Below, one piece after another: positions 27,280-42,639 of a stretch of 64,000 nucleotides of DNA. The stretch's first letter is position 1. The number at the start of each line of letters is the position of its first letter. Origin of the DNA: Zeus faber. Its lineage: Eukaryota > Chordata > Actinopteri > Zeiformes > Zeidae. The DNA lies in the NCBI GenBank assembly GCA_960531495.1, contig OY482866.1:9808207-9872206 (forward strand). Reading direction: 5' to 3'. The notes under the pieces were generated by a model. It worked only from the letters and a program-made list of their open reading frames with translations. It was not told the DNA's origin and searched no databases. The translations under genes were made by a program, and so were the position numbers.

Positions 27280-28725
27280 TGCTGACTTTTGGGGATAAAA
27301 TACACGGATCCAGTGAATTCTGGGGCTGTACGTATAACGGACACAAAGACAACTTCTTACCGTTTAATAAAAATGTACATGTAATGTCGGGGATCGAAGC
27401 GTTGTTGTAACGGACGCTGAAAAGCTATGTTTTGCGCAATGGAAATGTTGTCTTCACATCTCCACTTGTTTGTATTTAGTCTTTTTCAACTATTTAAACT
27501 GAAAACTAGAACAAAATCAAATTTCGCCCATTTAGTAGAGATGTTGGACAAGGGACAGGAGGTAAAATGAGTCCTCCAGTCCGATGTGTGATCTATTAAA
27601 CATACACTCTCTCCTCGCCTTTAAACACACATGCAGCGGCGGCGACGGAAGATAACCTTCATTTCCTACATTTATTACACTGAATTTTAAAATCAAATAG
27701 TGATGACGGTACAACTTTTATTCAAAACGAATGAGTGATGAAGAGGATCAGAAACATTGAGGGGTTTGTTGTCTAATGTTAATATATCAGGTAATATTCA
27801 TCACACCATTTAGGACACTGATTATTTGCTGAGACATTTAACCACGTCAAGTGTCTTTATCTGTTTAGCCTTCAGATATGAGCTATTCTATCCATACTAT
27901 ATATTTTACCACTGCTAAATTAAAGAAATACAATCTTATTCGGAATGAACCGATAGGTAGGAAATAGTTAAAGATTTATGGAAGATTAGGGCCTCATGAA
28001 TCTCAAATGAAAACTCAAATAGACCCTGGTCTGTTTTACAATAAATGCCCGACGCCACAAACGAATGCATTATTCCCCCTCACCCTCCTACTATTTCCCA
28101 GTTCCATTTCAAGAACCGTTACTTTTCTAAGATAAATATTGTTATTTTCTTGACTTGAGTTTCATGTAGTTTCACGTCGTCGCCACTAGATGGCCGAACA
28201 TGACCGTGGAGTTTATAATACATCTTAATGGAATTGTTTATGAAATTTTATTTCATAAAAGTTTATCATAGATTTGTATGGCTCAAAAAATAAAGTTATG
28301 TTTGAGTGAAATTTTAAATAAATAAGAATTATATCGCTTGGTTTATCATCTGCCCTTATCTGATTTTTAAAAATGATCATAGTAATCAAGTAAAAACTCA
28401 GTTCTGGAACATAGAAATGTTACTAATGACATTTCCAATTAATGAACTTCAATTGGAACAAAGAACAGAGTGAAAGTGCAATTGTATTGTGAGTTTTTTT
28501 TAAATAAAGTGATAAATACCTTAGAAAATTGTCTCGAGAAAAGTAACTTATTGAAAAGAGGTAGAACTGCATTTTGTCTGCAATATTATAATTAGGATAT
28601 ATTCATTTTTCAGATATTATGGTATTTAATTTTCAAATCAAGTACTGACGACCAATGGAACAGAAGTCTCGTCCTGTTGACCCGCGAAATTGAATTTTCC
28701 AACGGAATGTCAAACCATGTTTGTA
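27280..28725. other. Spacer between H1 and the H4 relic
   Basis: From about 27640 this is the inverted copy of 7395-8475. No gene was seen. The first 350 bases are unique in the window. Confidence 0.5.
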
Positions 28726-28730
28726 TGACC

Positions 28731-28874
28731 GTCACCTACACCGAGTACGCGAAAAGAAAGACCGTCACCACCATGGATGTGGTCTACGCTCTGAAGAGGC
28801 AGGGACGCACCCTGTCCGGCTTCGGCGGTAAAACTCTGCAACAACTCCACGAAACAAAGGCCCTTTTCAGAGCC
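28731..28874 (+). pseudogene. Truncated histone H4 relic with its 3' stem-loop
   Basis: Carries the last 33 H4 codons (28731-28829) with the same three substitutions and the same lost stop as the relic at 7291. The open frame that begins upstream at 28677 is an accident: it reads through H4 flanking sequence and past GFGG into KTLQQLH. A stem-loop with one mismatch remains at 28859-28874. Confidence 0.92.
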
Positions 28875-28879
28875 CGCCC

Positions 28880-29295
28880 CCCAGTAACAAGCCACCATTC
28901 GCGGAATGGCAATTAAATACATTTTACTATATACACACACACACAGTTCCATAACACCCCCTTGGCCACAATGTTATATTTAATGTATTCTATGTAGTTA
29001 TTGTCAGGACTGTACTCAGACTATTTTTTCCCCTTCTTGAGTAAGGAAACCTCCATTTTCAGTTCCTCCGGGGGCTCTGGTTTGATGACAATGTATTAAA
29101 CAATAAATAAGTTCAAAATAAATATTTTGAATGATAAAATTGATGCATTTAATAATTAGTGACTACGGTGTGCGGTGTATGAGTTAACCTGCATGTATTT
29201 ACTGTATAAAAATTACATAAAACAAATCGAATAAACAATGAGCTTTCATTGTGACTAATTAAGTAATGGAAAAGCCTTCATTTGACAGTGTGGGG
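28880..29295. other. Spacer between H4 relic and H2B
   Basis: Inverted match to 6840-7240. Nothing else recognised. Confidence 0.5.
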
Positions 29296-29296
29296 T

Positions 29297-29312
29297 GGCC
29301 CTGAAAAGGACC
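29297..29312 (-). terminator. Histone mRNA 3' stem-loop (H2B 29340)
   Basis: Minus strand GGTCCT-TTTC-AGGGCC with one G-U pair. Confidence 0.9.
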
Positions 29313-29339
29313 TTTGCTTTGAGAAGCTGAGCGCTCGGT

Positions 29340-29821
<482 letters not shown>

Positions 29822-30943
29822 GTAGAGTTTGCAAGTGAGACTGCGCATGCGCCAGTTGGTTTTGAAGACTAGAACACAGAAACTGAGGTTTGAAAACGAA
29901 TATCCGTAAATGTTCTTTTATCTGATTATTAAAACGACTTATATTAAGATTAATGCACTACATGGTTATCATATGAGAGCAATTTGAACAACATGCTCCT
30001 TTTTAGTTGAAAATGAGAATGAGAAACAAATAAAAGTTAATTTAAACATTTTATACTACTTAACTGCACAAATGTTTCATCATGAGTGTTTTGATTTAAA
30101 ATTAAATTAAATAATTTGATCAAGCAAATGACTTTTTTTGTGGGTATATGAAGACAAAATAGAGTATATTTTTATGAAAACAAACAGCGAGCAGGTGTAG
30201 GCAATGTAAATATTGAACATATTAATGGTTTTTTTTAAGCTTTTAGTAGAATGAAATGAATTACAGAGAATTCCAAAGATAAAATCTCCAAACTCTGAGT
30301 AATGCCGCAATTCATGTTGTGTCCGGATTGGTCCAGTGCTGGGCAGCTGGTGTGTTATTTGAAAAGTCCGCCAAAAGTAACGGACAATAACACAAAGGCA
30401 TCGAATTATTTTTTTACACTGAATAAACATCTACAGAACCTATGAATAGAAACGTCGACATTACAATAATATTCAACCCAATGGTTGTGATTGGTGTCAG
30501 GGGATTTCAGTTATTGAGCTTCCAAGCGACCTGGATTATGCGGAGTTGATGTGGTAAATTCGAGAGGTTTGTCAACATACATACGTACATGTGGTGAAAT
30601 GTCTTGGCAACGCACTCGGAGATTATGCACAATTGTTACTAAACCGAACATAATAAATAGCCTCGTTACTGCATAGCCAAGTACCTAGTCCTAAAATGTA
30701 ATGCATTTAGTGAACAGAACATATAAAACAAATATAAGTTCAGAAGAATAAATAAAGTGGGGGTAGAAAAATAAAATGAAGGGAATAGAGTTATGTATAT
30801 GGGATAAGCTACTGGTATATACAGTAACGTGCATGTGAAAAAAGTGAGTATGGAGATACACAGTACAGCGTAAGTGACTGACTTTATTAAACTGAGATTA
30901 ATTAGGTAAATTCAAAAGATTTGCTCTTTACATAGAAGTGGGT
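29822..30943. other. Spacer between H2B and H2A
   Basis: Same content as 12170-13300: conserved AT-rich spacer and a LINE tail at 30556-30880. No gene. Confidence 0.5.
30556..30880 (-). mobile_element. LINE 3'-tail fragment, H2A flank copy 2
   Basis: Begins attcgagaggtttgtcaa, with gtgaaatgtcttggcaacgc following. Paralogous to 12916-13260 and 38428-38770. Confidence 0.7.
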
Positions 30944-30959
30944 GGCTCTTAAAAGAGCC
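30944..30959 (-). terminator. Histone mRNA 3' stem-loop (H2A 30992)
   Basis: GGCTCT-TTTA-AGAGCC on the minus strand; U7-type AAAGAGC just downstream (plus gctcttta at 30923-30930). Confidence 0.94.
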
Positions 30960-30991
30960 TTTGGGTTGTTTAAGGAAGTGATTCGGTAGAT

Positions 30992-31492
<501 letters not shown>

Positions 31493-31499
31493 CAGAATC

Positions 31500-31806
31500 A
31501 AGTCCCTGAACCGTAACACAGCAAATCCAAAGCAGTAGTTTGTGTCTGCAATCAAGTGATTTTTTTGTATTTTCTCTCTGAAATTAGATTTATATCCATG
31601 TTGTGCTTTTTTAATCTTTGTTTATAGTATTTATAAATACACCTTGTTTCTCGGTAAATAATCCGTTTTAAACATTGCTAATTATTAATCATAATATGTA
31701 TTTCAATTAATCTTTTAATTTTATTTTTTAATTTCAATTATTCTCTCCACCACAGCTGAATTGATGTTCACATTTTGAAAAAAATATTGTCAAGTAGCAG
31801 TCCTGA

Positions 31807-31847
<41 letters not shown>

Positions 31848-32100
31848 ATAACGTAATAATGAGTAGTTGAATTTTATTTAAATTAGGGCCTCTATTAAAC
31901 TTACATAATGACTATTTATTTTAGGAAAGTAATCGTTCTTGAAAGGGAACTTCAAAATGGTGTGGGGGTGCTGGGAATGAATGAATAGAATAAATGATTT
32001 GTTTGTGCAGCTTTCCCTCGGCCCAGACGACCCGTAGCGATCCTGTCTGGACCCGTTTCTCGGCTTCGAGGCAGACCAATCGGGGGCAGCGGCTAAGTGG
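31500..32100. other. Spacer with CT microsatellite
   Basis: Matches 13870-14180 and 39380-39640. A CT run lies at 31811-31844. From 31903 to 32106 it matches 39715-39910 (gacccgtttctcggcttcga). No gene. Confidence 0.5.
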
Positions 32101-35100
32101 AAACTGAGACAATTTACACCGAAGTGGAGTCAAAAACTCACCAGAGGGCCGTCAGGTCAGGTCCCACTTCTCCTCTGATAGTCCATTTAAAACTAATTCA
32201 TTCGGCGACAAAACCTGCCACATTCTTATTGAACAAATACAATATTTCCAAGTGTTGACGTTATTCCAACGAGGACAAAATGAATCCACTCTTCCTCGTC
32301 CATGTGTGACCTGTGAAAGTTGTCAGACGGAGACTTAACTGGTTGAAAACGAGCTGCGAGTTTATAGGTGAAACCGTCACTGATGTAAAACCAAACTGTA
32401 TTTATCAAGCGGCTGAGAATGACTCGTAGGAATTGGGTTAAAAGTTTGAGTAGAACATTAAAGTTAGTTGTGACGTTCACTTCACTTACTCTCAGCGAGG
32501 AGTGGGATTTTTCCTTTGCGAGTGAATGACGTCACCGTTTTACGACAGCCATAAAGTAGAACTATTGTTACCAGAGAAATAATGTAAATATGTTGTATTG
32601 TCCATGTTGAGTCTTTTGTTTTTTACTTTTTTACTTTTATTTCTAGTTTTTCCAGATTTCAAACCACTATATATACTTATTAAAGTTGCCTTCTACTCCT
32701 ATCAGACCTGGACCAGCTCCACTATAGAACGAGATGTACAACATTTTTCATTGTTATTGCAAAGCAGAGCAGCGTTCCATTTTAGAAGAAGGCTCCAAGG
32801 AGATCATAATGTTAAGATGGGATCCCAAATCACACTTTCTTGGTACATGTGGTAATCCCTCCAACTGCCATTCAATATGCAACAAGATTTGGATTCAATA
32901 ATTTACCACCAAACTCTTATAATGACTTAAATTTAATTAAAAATGATTCTAGTTTTATCAGTTTGATTGCTATTTTATGAAGTTAATATTTTAATAAAAA
33001 CATTTTGAGCAAAGAAACAATATTTCAGAAGGTGGGTTACAGTCTGTTGGTATTTGCACTTTACATCTGATCTTTATTGCCTGTGTGCTTTAATCAAGTT
33101 ACAGAAAGGTCTAAGACGCTCAGTCAAGTGTGGCTGCAGTATAAGTAAAACATCATTTGATCACAGCAACGGGCGACAGCAACGGGCGACAGCCAAAGGC
33201 TCGGCAGTATCTTGTGAATGAAGTGGTCACAACGGAGAGCCATGGAGCACTGTTTTAGCATGTTATCAAGTGAGAGTGCCAAGGCAGTCCCCCACTCCCA
33301 GAAATGTCTGTGTGAATGGCTGCATCGAACTGACCGATCCAATGGAAAATATCCAGATGCACCACCATGCCATTGTTTACCCAAGCCTGAACCAAGGTCT
33401 CCAGAGCCGTCGGGCCTTGTTGGGGACAACACCCACGGTTGATGTAAAGGATCTTGGGCAGACTGGTTGGCCTGCTGGAACCTGTCCATCACAAAACAAC
33501 ACATAGGCCCCAGACTGTCAGTGGACTACTCACACGTTTGGACGAAGGAGACAAACTGGGAGTACAGCTGTGTCGTTGCTTCTCCAGACAGCTTCTTCCC
33601 CACCTGCTAAATAGAACATATTAACCTTTGAAAGATGTGAGAAACTCTAATTGTTTGAGATTGTACTGATATGTTTATTAATGTGTATGTAAAACACCAT
33701 GAGACATTTAATTTAAAAATGTAATACTGAAGAAAAAAAAACAAACAGTGGACCATGTTTTGTTGTCTGCACTTTCTTGCTGGAGTGCATTTTTAGCACG
33801 GTGCCAAAATTGGAGAGAATCTGGTTCCTGTTGTCCAGCACATTGTCGCCCTCTGCCAGCAGCCAGGCATGATGAAGGAGACGAGCAGAGGGCATCTCTC
33901 TTGGAGGAGGTGGAGGCTTGAAAATGTGTCCCGGCGCTGATATAATCCCCCTGGGTTCCGCTGGACTCATCAGTAGGGTGGTGTACAGGTCCTTCCTCTG
34001 GAGATAATCCTCAAAGTGATTCTCCTGAATCCGTTGCCACACCTTCACCACGTTGTTTCTTCAGTCTGGTCTCACAGGCCGCACCACATTCTTGTCCACA
34101 CCACGTCTGTAAAGTAATCAATATGGCAAGATTGGCTGATGTTACTTCTTTAAGGCGCACAAATGTTGTGTGAATGGCTGCATCGAACTGACACAAATGT
34201 TCAGTGTACTCACTTCTTGGTGAGGATGGCAGGGAACATGGCTTGGTGAGCCTCACTGAGTTGAGACGGACTTAAATCCAAAGCACGACCACAAACACAA
34301 TCAAGGGGGTCAAACAAGTCATCAGTTTTTAAGGCAAATCTAAAAGGGACGGGCGAAGAGAATCCAAAAACCAGAAAGAACGGTACACTAGAAAGCGAGG
34401 TGGAGAACACAATGTTGCAGGTGCTGAGTGATAACGAACCAGTATATCGAGACTGGGGTGCAGGTGATGGGTAAACACAGTTGAAAGGAATGAGGTCATC
34501 AGGGGCTGGAGAGAGTGACTATCTGAAACGACAGGAGAATAAGACGGGATCAATGACAAACATAGAAGTGAGCATCCAATAATCGAGGTGTAAAAAATCG
34601 TGTTCAATTTTATACTTTGTTTTGAAATTATTAATTTACAGGGGAATTTGGAGGTATCACGATTGCAATCCACTTAAATTCTCCTAGTTTAAAAAATGTG
34701 TTTGGGGAATGTGCGTCAGAAAGACAACAGTTCTTTCTTAGTCACTTGCTTATATCCAGTGGCTGAGAGATGTAAACACACCCGACAGTGCAACACTACA
34801 CTTTACACCGACAAATTCCTCAATTTGGAAAATGTACTTGGGGAAAATGTACAAGATGTACAAGATCATCCCAAACAACAGATTCACTAATTTTCATGTT
34901 CGAAACATTCAAAAATCTTTACATTTAAGGATTTATCATTATTGTAGTTTTTACAAAATCAAGTTTTTTTTCATGATTTTTCATGTCCGCCCATCCCGGA
35001 CACAATTTTCATTAGTACTCATGCTGTACACTCCTTCTTGATGATTTCACCTTTTGTTTTATCTCAACAATAATCAGAAAGGTGAAGGTGTCAATCGTTT

Positions 35101-35255
35101 TTAACCATTTCGGGAGGAGGCACTTTTGGATCATTTGTGAAGCGCATTGTCTGCTTTTGGCCTCATGAGGAACCACGTGACCCCGACCCAGCTCTGGACC
35201 AACCCGAATCAATAATATTTATTGATCATTTTGTTTTATCAAAATAACACTAACA
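32100..35255. repeat. Triplicated module, copy 2
   Basis: Same order as 2641-5395, with an extra 360 bases of exon-like sequence around 33060-33300 and 33540-33610 that copy 1 has lost. Ends at tattgatcattttgttttat, after which an H2B upstream remnant begins. Confidence 0.75.
33130..34310 (-). pseudogene. Exon-like fragments of an unidentified spliced gene, copy 2
   Basis: Four minus-strand pieces with plausible splice sites. One ends ILTKK before a gtgagt donor (about 34211). One follows a ttactttacag acceptor and holds VKVWQRIQENHFEDYLQ, ARLLHHAWLLAEGDNVLDN and VLKMHSSKK. One follows tttagcag (about 33606) with VGKKLSGEATTQLYSQFVSF. It then runs into TCE, an in-frame stop, and GPMCCFVMDRFQQANQSAQ with LGSGLGKQWHGGASGYFP. 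The stop after TCE is replaced by a sense codon in copy 1, which has other losses. No domain is recognised, so the parent gene is unknown. Confidence 0.4.
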
Positions 35256-36025
35256 CCAAAAAAGATCATGTTATTACATTGCCCTCATATGATAACCATG
35301 CACTGCATTTGACACGATGTAAGTGTTTTTAATAATTAGCTAAAAAGTAATTTGCAAAACTCAGTTTCTGTGTAAAATAAACAGGAAAGGAAGAAAAAAA
35401 GACCATGACTTGGTATAAAACGTTATCTAGTAACGTCAGAGTATCTACAACTAAGCCACCATGCCAGTACCAAGGTAAAGATGCTGTAGTAAATACAATA
35501 ATAATTAAAAGTACAATATTTGGGGAATCAGCAGCTGAGGACTGTTGAATCACCCCACAGCAGTTGCTCAGCATTGTAGGCCGCTAATAAACAGATTTCA
35601 TAGTGAAATGACTTTCAAATAAATCCATCTCATGGTTTCACTGTGGCATTCGTTTATTTTAAGTTGAAGAAAATGTGTCAGAGTCATGTTAAACATGTTT
35701 TCCACCTCCTTAAATAACTGCATTTTCGTTGGGTTTTATCCTTTATATAAATGTAGACAAAGCGTCAAGAAATACTAAGTGGATACATTTGTCATGTACA
35801 GCCTTTGTTGTTAAATCGTGGTATAAAATAAATTGTCCATAGTTATTACAAATATGAACTCATTTTCTGGTGAGCAGGACGTCATAAAAGGGTTTTAAAT
35901 GTAATGTGCAAATTTGCATACATTACAGGGTGGAAGCCCCCCTATGCAAGTATATTGTGATTGTTTAGTGGATAAAATGTTCCACGTAAATACTGTATAA
36001 GGAAGCTCTTTACAGCAAACTTGGG
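35256..36025. other. Spacer with the scar of a deleted H2B unit
   Basis: 35256-35372 matches 6120-6242, the sequence directly upstream of the H2B 6402 promoter. It then jumps to sequence equivalent to 8640-9180, which leads into H4. The 2.4 kb that hold H2B and the H4 relic in unit 1 are absent here. Confidence 0.65.
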
Positions 36026-36041
36026 GGCCCTGAAAAGGGCC
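36003..36041 (-). terminator. H4 3' stem-loop and downstream element
   Basis: Stem GGCCCT-TTTC-AGGGCC at 36026-36041 and AAAGAGCT at 36004-36011 (minus strand), same layout as 9184-9221. Confidence 0.92.
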
Positions 36042-36065
36042 TTTGTTTAGTTGAGCCGTTGCAGT

Positions 36066-37115
<1,050 letters not shown>

Positions 37116-37117
37116 GT

Positions 37118-37133
37118 GGCCCTGAAAAGGACC
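37118..37133 (-). terminator. Histone mRNA 3' stem-loop (H2B 37162)
   Basis: Minus strand GGTCCT-TTTC-AGGGCC with one G-U pair. Confidence 0.9.
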
Positions 37134-37161
37134 TTTTGTTTTGAGAAGCTGAGCTCTCGGT

Positions 37162-37545
<384 letters not shown>

Positions 37546-37590
37546 TCAAAGAAGAACGCTACAGGTGACGGGCCACGGCTGGTGCTACTC

Positions 37591-37644
37591 CATATATCGA
37601 ATCCTGATGCAAATGAGGCTTTGTAAATCCCTTAATGTGATTGG
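37591..37644 (-). promoter_or_regulatory. H2B promoter (TATA-like, octamer, CCAAT)
   Basis: TATATA-like at 37592-37597, octamer at 37607-37614, CCAAT (attgg) at 37640-37644. Confidence 0.82.
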
Positions 37645-37912
37645 GTAGAGCTTGCAAGTGACACTGGGCATGCGCCAGTTGGTTTTAAAGGCCTACAACA
37701 GAAACTGAGGTTTGAAAACGAATATCCGTAAATGTACTTTTATCTGATTATTAAAACGACTTATATTAAGATTAATGCACTACATGGTTATCATATGAGA
37801 GCAATTTCAATAACATGCTCTTCTTTGGTTGAAAATAATTATTATCATTCTAAAAGTTCCTTTTTTAAAATGTTTCATCATAAGTGTTTTTTTTAATGAA
37901 GTGAAACAATTT

Positions 37913-37978
37913 AAGATGTATCAAATAAATGACTTTTTTGTGGGTATCCACAAAAAAGTCATTTATTTGATACATCTT
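37913..37978. repeat. Perfect 31-bp-arm inverted repeat
   Basis: Left arm 37913-37943 and right arm 37948-37978 are exact reverse complements, separated by gtat. Paralogous spacers at about 12473-12520 and 30115-30165 have only the left arm and continue tatgaagacaaaatag. The right arm is therefore a new templated copy. Confidence 0.95.
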
Positions 37979-38427
37979 GAATAGAATATATATTTATATA
38001 TTATATTTATATAGTATATATTTACGAAAACAAACAGGGAGCAGGTGCAATAGCAATGTAAATATAGAACATTTAACTTATTTTATTTTTTTTTATTTTA
38101 TTTTATTTATGCTTTTAGTAGAATGAAAGGAATTACAGAGAATTCCAAAGATAAAATCTCCAAACTCTGAGTAATGCCGCAACTCGAGCTGTCTCCGGAT
38201 TGGTCCAGTGCTGGGCAGCTGGTGTGTTATTTGAAAAGTCCGCCGAAAGTAACGGACACAAACACAAAGGCTTCGTATTATTTTTTTACACTGATTAAAC
38301 ATCTACAGGATCTATGAATAGAAACGTCGACCTCACAATATTCCACCCAATTGGTGTGATTAGTGTCAGGAGATTTCAGTTATTGAGCTTCCAAGCGACC
38401 TGGATTATGCGGAGTTGATGTGGTAAA

Positions 38428-38770
38428 TTCAAGAGGTTTATTTGTCAAATACATACGTTCATACAAATACGTGGTGAAATGTCTTGGCAACGCACCCTGA
38501 GATTATGCACAATTGATACTAAACCGAACATAATAACTCACCTCGTTACTGCCTAGCTAGGTAACTGTTTCCTGAAATGTGATGCAGTTAGTGAACGGAA
38601 CATAAAGCAAAATATATAAACTCACATCATATAAAGTGGTGGTAGAAAATTAAGGGAATAGTTATGTATATTGATAGGCTACTGGTATATACAGAGGTGT
38701 ACAGTAGGGTGCATGTGAAATGAGTATGGCGATATGCAGTAGTGTAAATGTGTAAATGACAACTTTATTA
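38428..38770 (-). mobile_element. LINE 3'-tail fragment, H2A flank copy 3
   Basis: Begins attcaagaggtttatttgtc on the plus strand. Paralogous to 12916 and 30556. Confidence 0.7.
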
Positions 38771-38824
38771 AACTGCGAATAATTATGTAGGTTCAAAAGA
38801 TTTGGTCTTTACATAGAAGTGGGT

Positions 38825-38840
38825 GGCTCTGAAAAGAGCC
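38825..38840 (-). terminator. Histone mRNA 3' stem-loop (H2A 38873)
   Basis: GGCTCT-TTTC-AGAGCC on the minus strand. Confidence 0.94.
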
Positions 38841-38872
38841 TTTGAGTTGATTTCGGACGTGATCCGGTAGAT

Positions 38873-39373
<501 letters not shown>

Positions 39374-39379
39374 CAGAAT

Positions 39380-40868
39380 CAAGTTCCAGAACCGTAACAC
39401 AGCAAATCCAAAGCAGAAGTTTGCGTCTGCAATCTAATGATTTGTTTTTTGTATTTTCTCACTGTAATTTGGTCATTTATATCCATGTTGTGTTTTTTAA
39501 TCGTTGTTTATAGTATTTATAAATACACAGCTTGGTTTCTCGGTAAATAATCCGTTTTAAACATTGCAAATTATTAATCATAATAATTTGTATTTCAATT
39601 AATCTTTTAATTTTATTTTTTAATTACAATTATTCTCTCCACCACAGCTGTGAGTTGATGTTCACATTTTGATTTGAGAGGCCCTAATTTGATTAATTCA
39701 AATTAGGGCCTCTATGAAACTAATCAAAAGTAATCTTTCTTGAAAGGAAACTTCAAAATGGTATGGGGGCGCTGGGTAGAAAGAATAGAATAAATAATTG
39801 GTTTGTGGATCTTTCCCTCGGCCCAGACAACCGGAAACGACCCTGTCTGGACCCGTTTCTCGGCTTCGAGGCATACTAATCGGGGGCAGCGGCTAAGTGG
39901 AAACTGAGAGCTCCAGTCTCCACCATCGCTTCCACAGAAGGCGGTTTTACCATGAGGCATGAGAAGACAATTGCTTGGGGCCTCGTGAATTTGTGTTTCC
40001 TTATAAAACATGGAGGGCGCTGTCGGAAGGGTGTCTATATAAGAGCTTCCAAGGTGTCACTGATCAGTCATCCAGTCTGTCTTTTCGCTTTTCCAGACAG
40101 CGTTTCTGCTTTCTGCACCAGAACCGAGCGAGCGTTCCGCCAGGTTGAGCGCCTGTCGCACTGAGATGTAGGTCTCCGATCCGGACTGCAAACACCGTGC
40201 ACACCCCCGGCATGGGCTGCAAAAGGGAATAACTATTGGGGAATACTATTATATTTGGAGGCTTTAACCTGCGTGCATACGCGCATACACACACATGAAG
40301 TTGTGAAAGGTCCGCTTGCTTGACGCACAACGTCACTCCAGTCGGTAAACTCCATAGTTGGTCTTGGACGATGAACACCTTGAGCCTCTCTGTGAAACCC
40401 GGTGTGTCCTGTCCTACACCGAGGCCGTCGAGATCTCCAGGTCGGAACCGTCCGACGACCCGTTCAGCGGACACACACACACAGCGCTAGGTCCCAATAA
40501 ATTATTATGATTCACATGTTTTCCAGAATCAATAAGCTTTAACAAGGTTTCATTCTCCAAAATACTTGATCATTGTTTCAATCAGTTATGGCCAAAATGT
40601 GTTGTATTCTTGTTTTCAGTCAGCTTCAATAACATAGTTGAGATGTTGAGTTATTTTCTAACAAATCGCCCATTATTCCTTATTTAAACTTAATTGTTTA
40701 ATATTATGCAAAGCATTTTTATGTTATTGTATATTGTTATTTATTTGGTGAATGAATGACATGAAATAAGTGACATAAAGGAGCAGATGACTGGGCTCAT
40801 TGTGTACTATAAATACTTACTGCTTGCGCATACCATGAAAGTATAGTGGCCGCATGTATACTGTAGAC
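39380..40868. other. Spacer, no recognised gene
   Basis: Matches 13870-14838, with about 600 extra bases (39640-40280) not in that copy. A near-palindromic pair of aattagggcctct motifs lies at 39677-39713. An open frame at 40064-40480 on the minus strand has no recognisable domain. Confidence 0.45.
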
Positions 40869-41347
40869 CAGGGGTGGGAAATTCATTTTTACAGGGGGCC
40901 ACGTGAGAAACCTGAGATGTGTTGGAGGGCCGAACCAACAATAACTTGAATTTAATTCTGCTCAATATTAATTTTCTCTCATTGTAAAAAGCATAAATTA
41001 TTTATTTTGATTGGCTGCTACTGTTAATCAGAACAATAAGGATATTCTGTAAATATTCATATAAATATATGAAACCGTGGTGTAGGTCAAATAGGAAAAT
41101 ACTCCTACAGAAGTAATAAACAGTAAAAACAAAAACAATCATTACATCAGTGTTTCATTTTATCTTTAACATGTTAATCTTCACAAATACTGAAAAAGTG
41201 TTTTGCAGTATGTTAAAGATAAACAATTGGTCAACTTGATACATAAAGCAATAAGTGCTTTTAATGTTTTTTAGTTCATTTTACTTTACTACATTTTACA
41301 GCCCGCGGGCCGGAGTTGGCTGTAAAATGCCCAGGTCTGCTGTAGAC
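40861..41347. mobile_element. Internally deleted hAT element (MITE) with 8-bp target duplication
   Basis: The element runs 40869-41339 (471 bp). It starts caggggtggg, ends ccaggtctg, and is flanked by perfect ctgtagac duplications at 40861-40868 and 41340-41347. Its first about 400 bases match 14839-15240, and the right end cagcccgcgggccggagttg is a typical hAT terminus of this family. No transposase remains. It occupies the same insertion site as the larger copy at 14831. Confidence 0.95.
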
Positions 41348-42480
41348 AAAGTGCTCGAAATTCGAAAAACCGTAACTTGTGCTGCGTTTTACAATACGCT
41401 GGAAACTATAATCACTCAGAGAAGACATTTTCACACCGCAGAAAGTTCTAAGACACGTTGGAGGAACCAAAAATGTATTTTGTGTCAATACTGCGTCATC
41501 CGGGAACAATCATCACACTTTAAACACGTTCTTCAGGGATATTTAAACTGAACGCCAGAAGAGCGACGGACGCAAGTCCGCTGTGTTTGTAAGTTTTGGA
41601 ACGTGTTCTGCGTTTCACAGAATCCAGAAAACTGTAATATGGACCAAAACAACACTGGACCCTGAGTATTGCTGCCTGCAGCTATCATCATCATTATTAT
41701 CATTATTATTATTAGCATCATCGTCATCATTTCCACTCATAACTGCAATGCTGGTGGTGCCAAGCAAAGCCTTCCTGCAGGCCTCCACGACCTCCTGGAT
41801 GAACTCTTCGTCGTAGACAACCCTCTGCTTTAGTCTTCTCTGAAATGAAAAATAGAAATAGTGTCTATAAGCAGTGAGGCAAACAGTGTAGATACCGTAC
41901 GTTTAAGTTATAGCGTTGAGTAATACCTGAGTAGTGCCTGCAGGTGCAGGGGGCAACAGAGACCCTATCTTTAAAAGAAAGAACAAAAAAGGCACAGTTG
42001 AATGAGCGGAGACTTAGGGATGAAATATGAAAGTACTCTGTACTCTGTGACCTTGGAGGCCAGTTTGGCCCGCCTGGATGTGGTGGCTGTCTTGTGGTGA
42101 TCTTAAAAATCGAAAACAAGATTGCATTTGTTTTTGGTGTATTGGTATAAATGCCCATTTTTTTAAATCTGATTTTATCTCTACTGTTTTGTTTTTTACA
42201 GTCGGGGATCCTACATAACACAATTTTTGGAAAAGTCAAAGACTGGGTGTAGCGGTACAACTGTTGAAATAACTTGACAATTCATCAATTCAGATGTGAT
42301 ACTCGATTCAGATACTCAAAAAAATCAACAAAATATCCTTATATAATAAACCTTACACATTAACCTCTATCAATAAATCCCAATCTCTCAAAACCAGGTA
42401 TACAATTAAAAACTGGGCAGAACATTACATATCTCTGTTTATAAAATATATTTACAGAGCATACGTACAGCATACTTTAC
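41348..42480. other. Spacer, no recognised gene
   Basis: From 41490 it matches 16837-17820. The first 140 bases (gtgctcgaaattcgaaaaac) are the original flank of the hAT insertion, lost in the other copy. Contains a short ATT/ATC run at 41688-41715. Confidence 0.5.
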
Positions 42481-42639
42481 TGTCCTTTTTAGGTCCTAGG
42501 ACCAGACAAATGGGTGAGATTCAAATATGTGTCCCACTGGACCGATTCCCAAATTGTCGCGCGTGTCTAAAATCTCCACAAGCCGCCAAATTAGTTAAAA
42601 AAGCTTTCTGGAAGGAAAATACGATTTTTCCAGATTAAT

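Larger units (their letters stand above)
37645..38820. other. Spacer between H2B and H2A
   Basis: Conserved AT-rich spacer as at 12170-13300, with a perfect palindrome at 37913-37978, a TA-rich patch at 37985-38025, and a LINE tail at 38428-38770. No gene. Confidence 0.5.

Noticed and set aside
28677..28916. A possible novel protein with an H4-like C-terminus
   Set aside because: The leader is H4 upstream flank and the tail is read-through past a damaged stop; the identical relic is at 7291 in inverse orientation.
40064..40480. 138-codon minus-strand frame
   Set aside because: No domain; its counterpart in the 14-kb copy is interrupted and partly deleted, so coding is unlikely.
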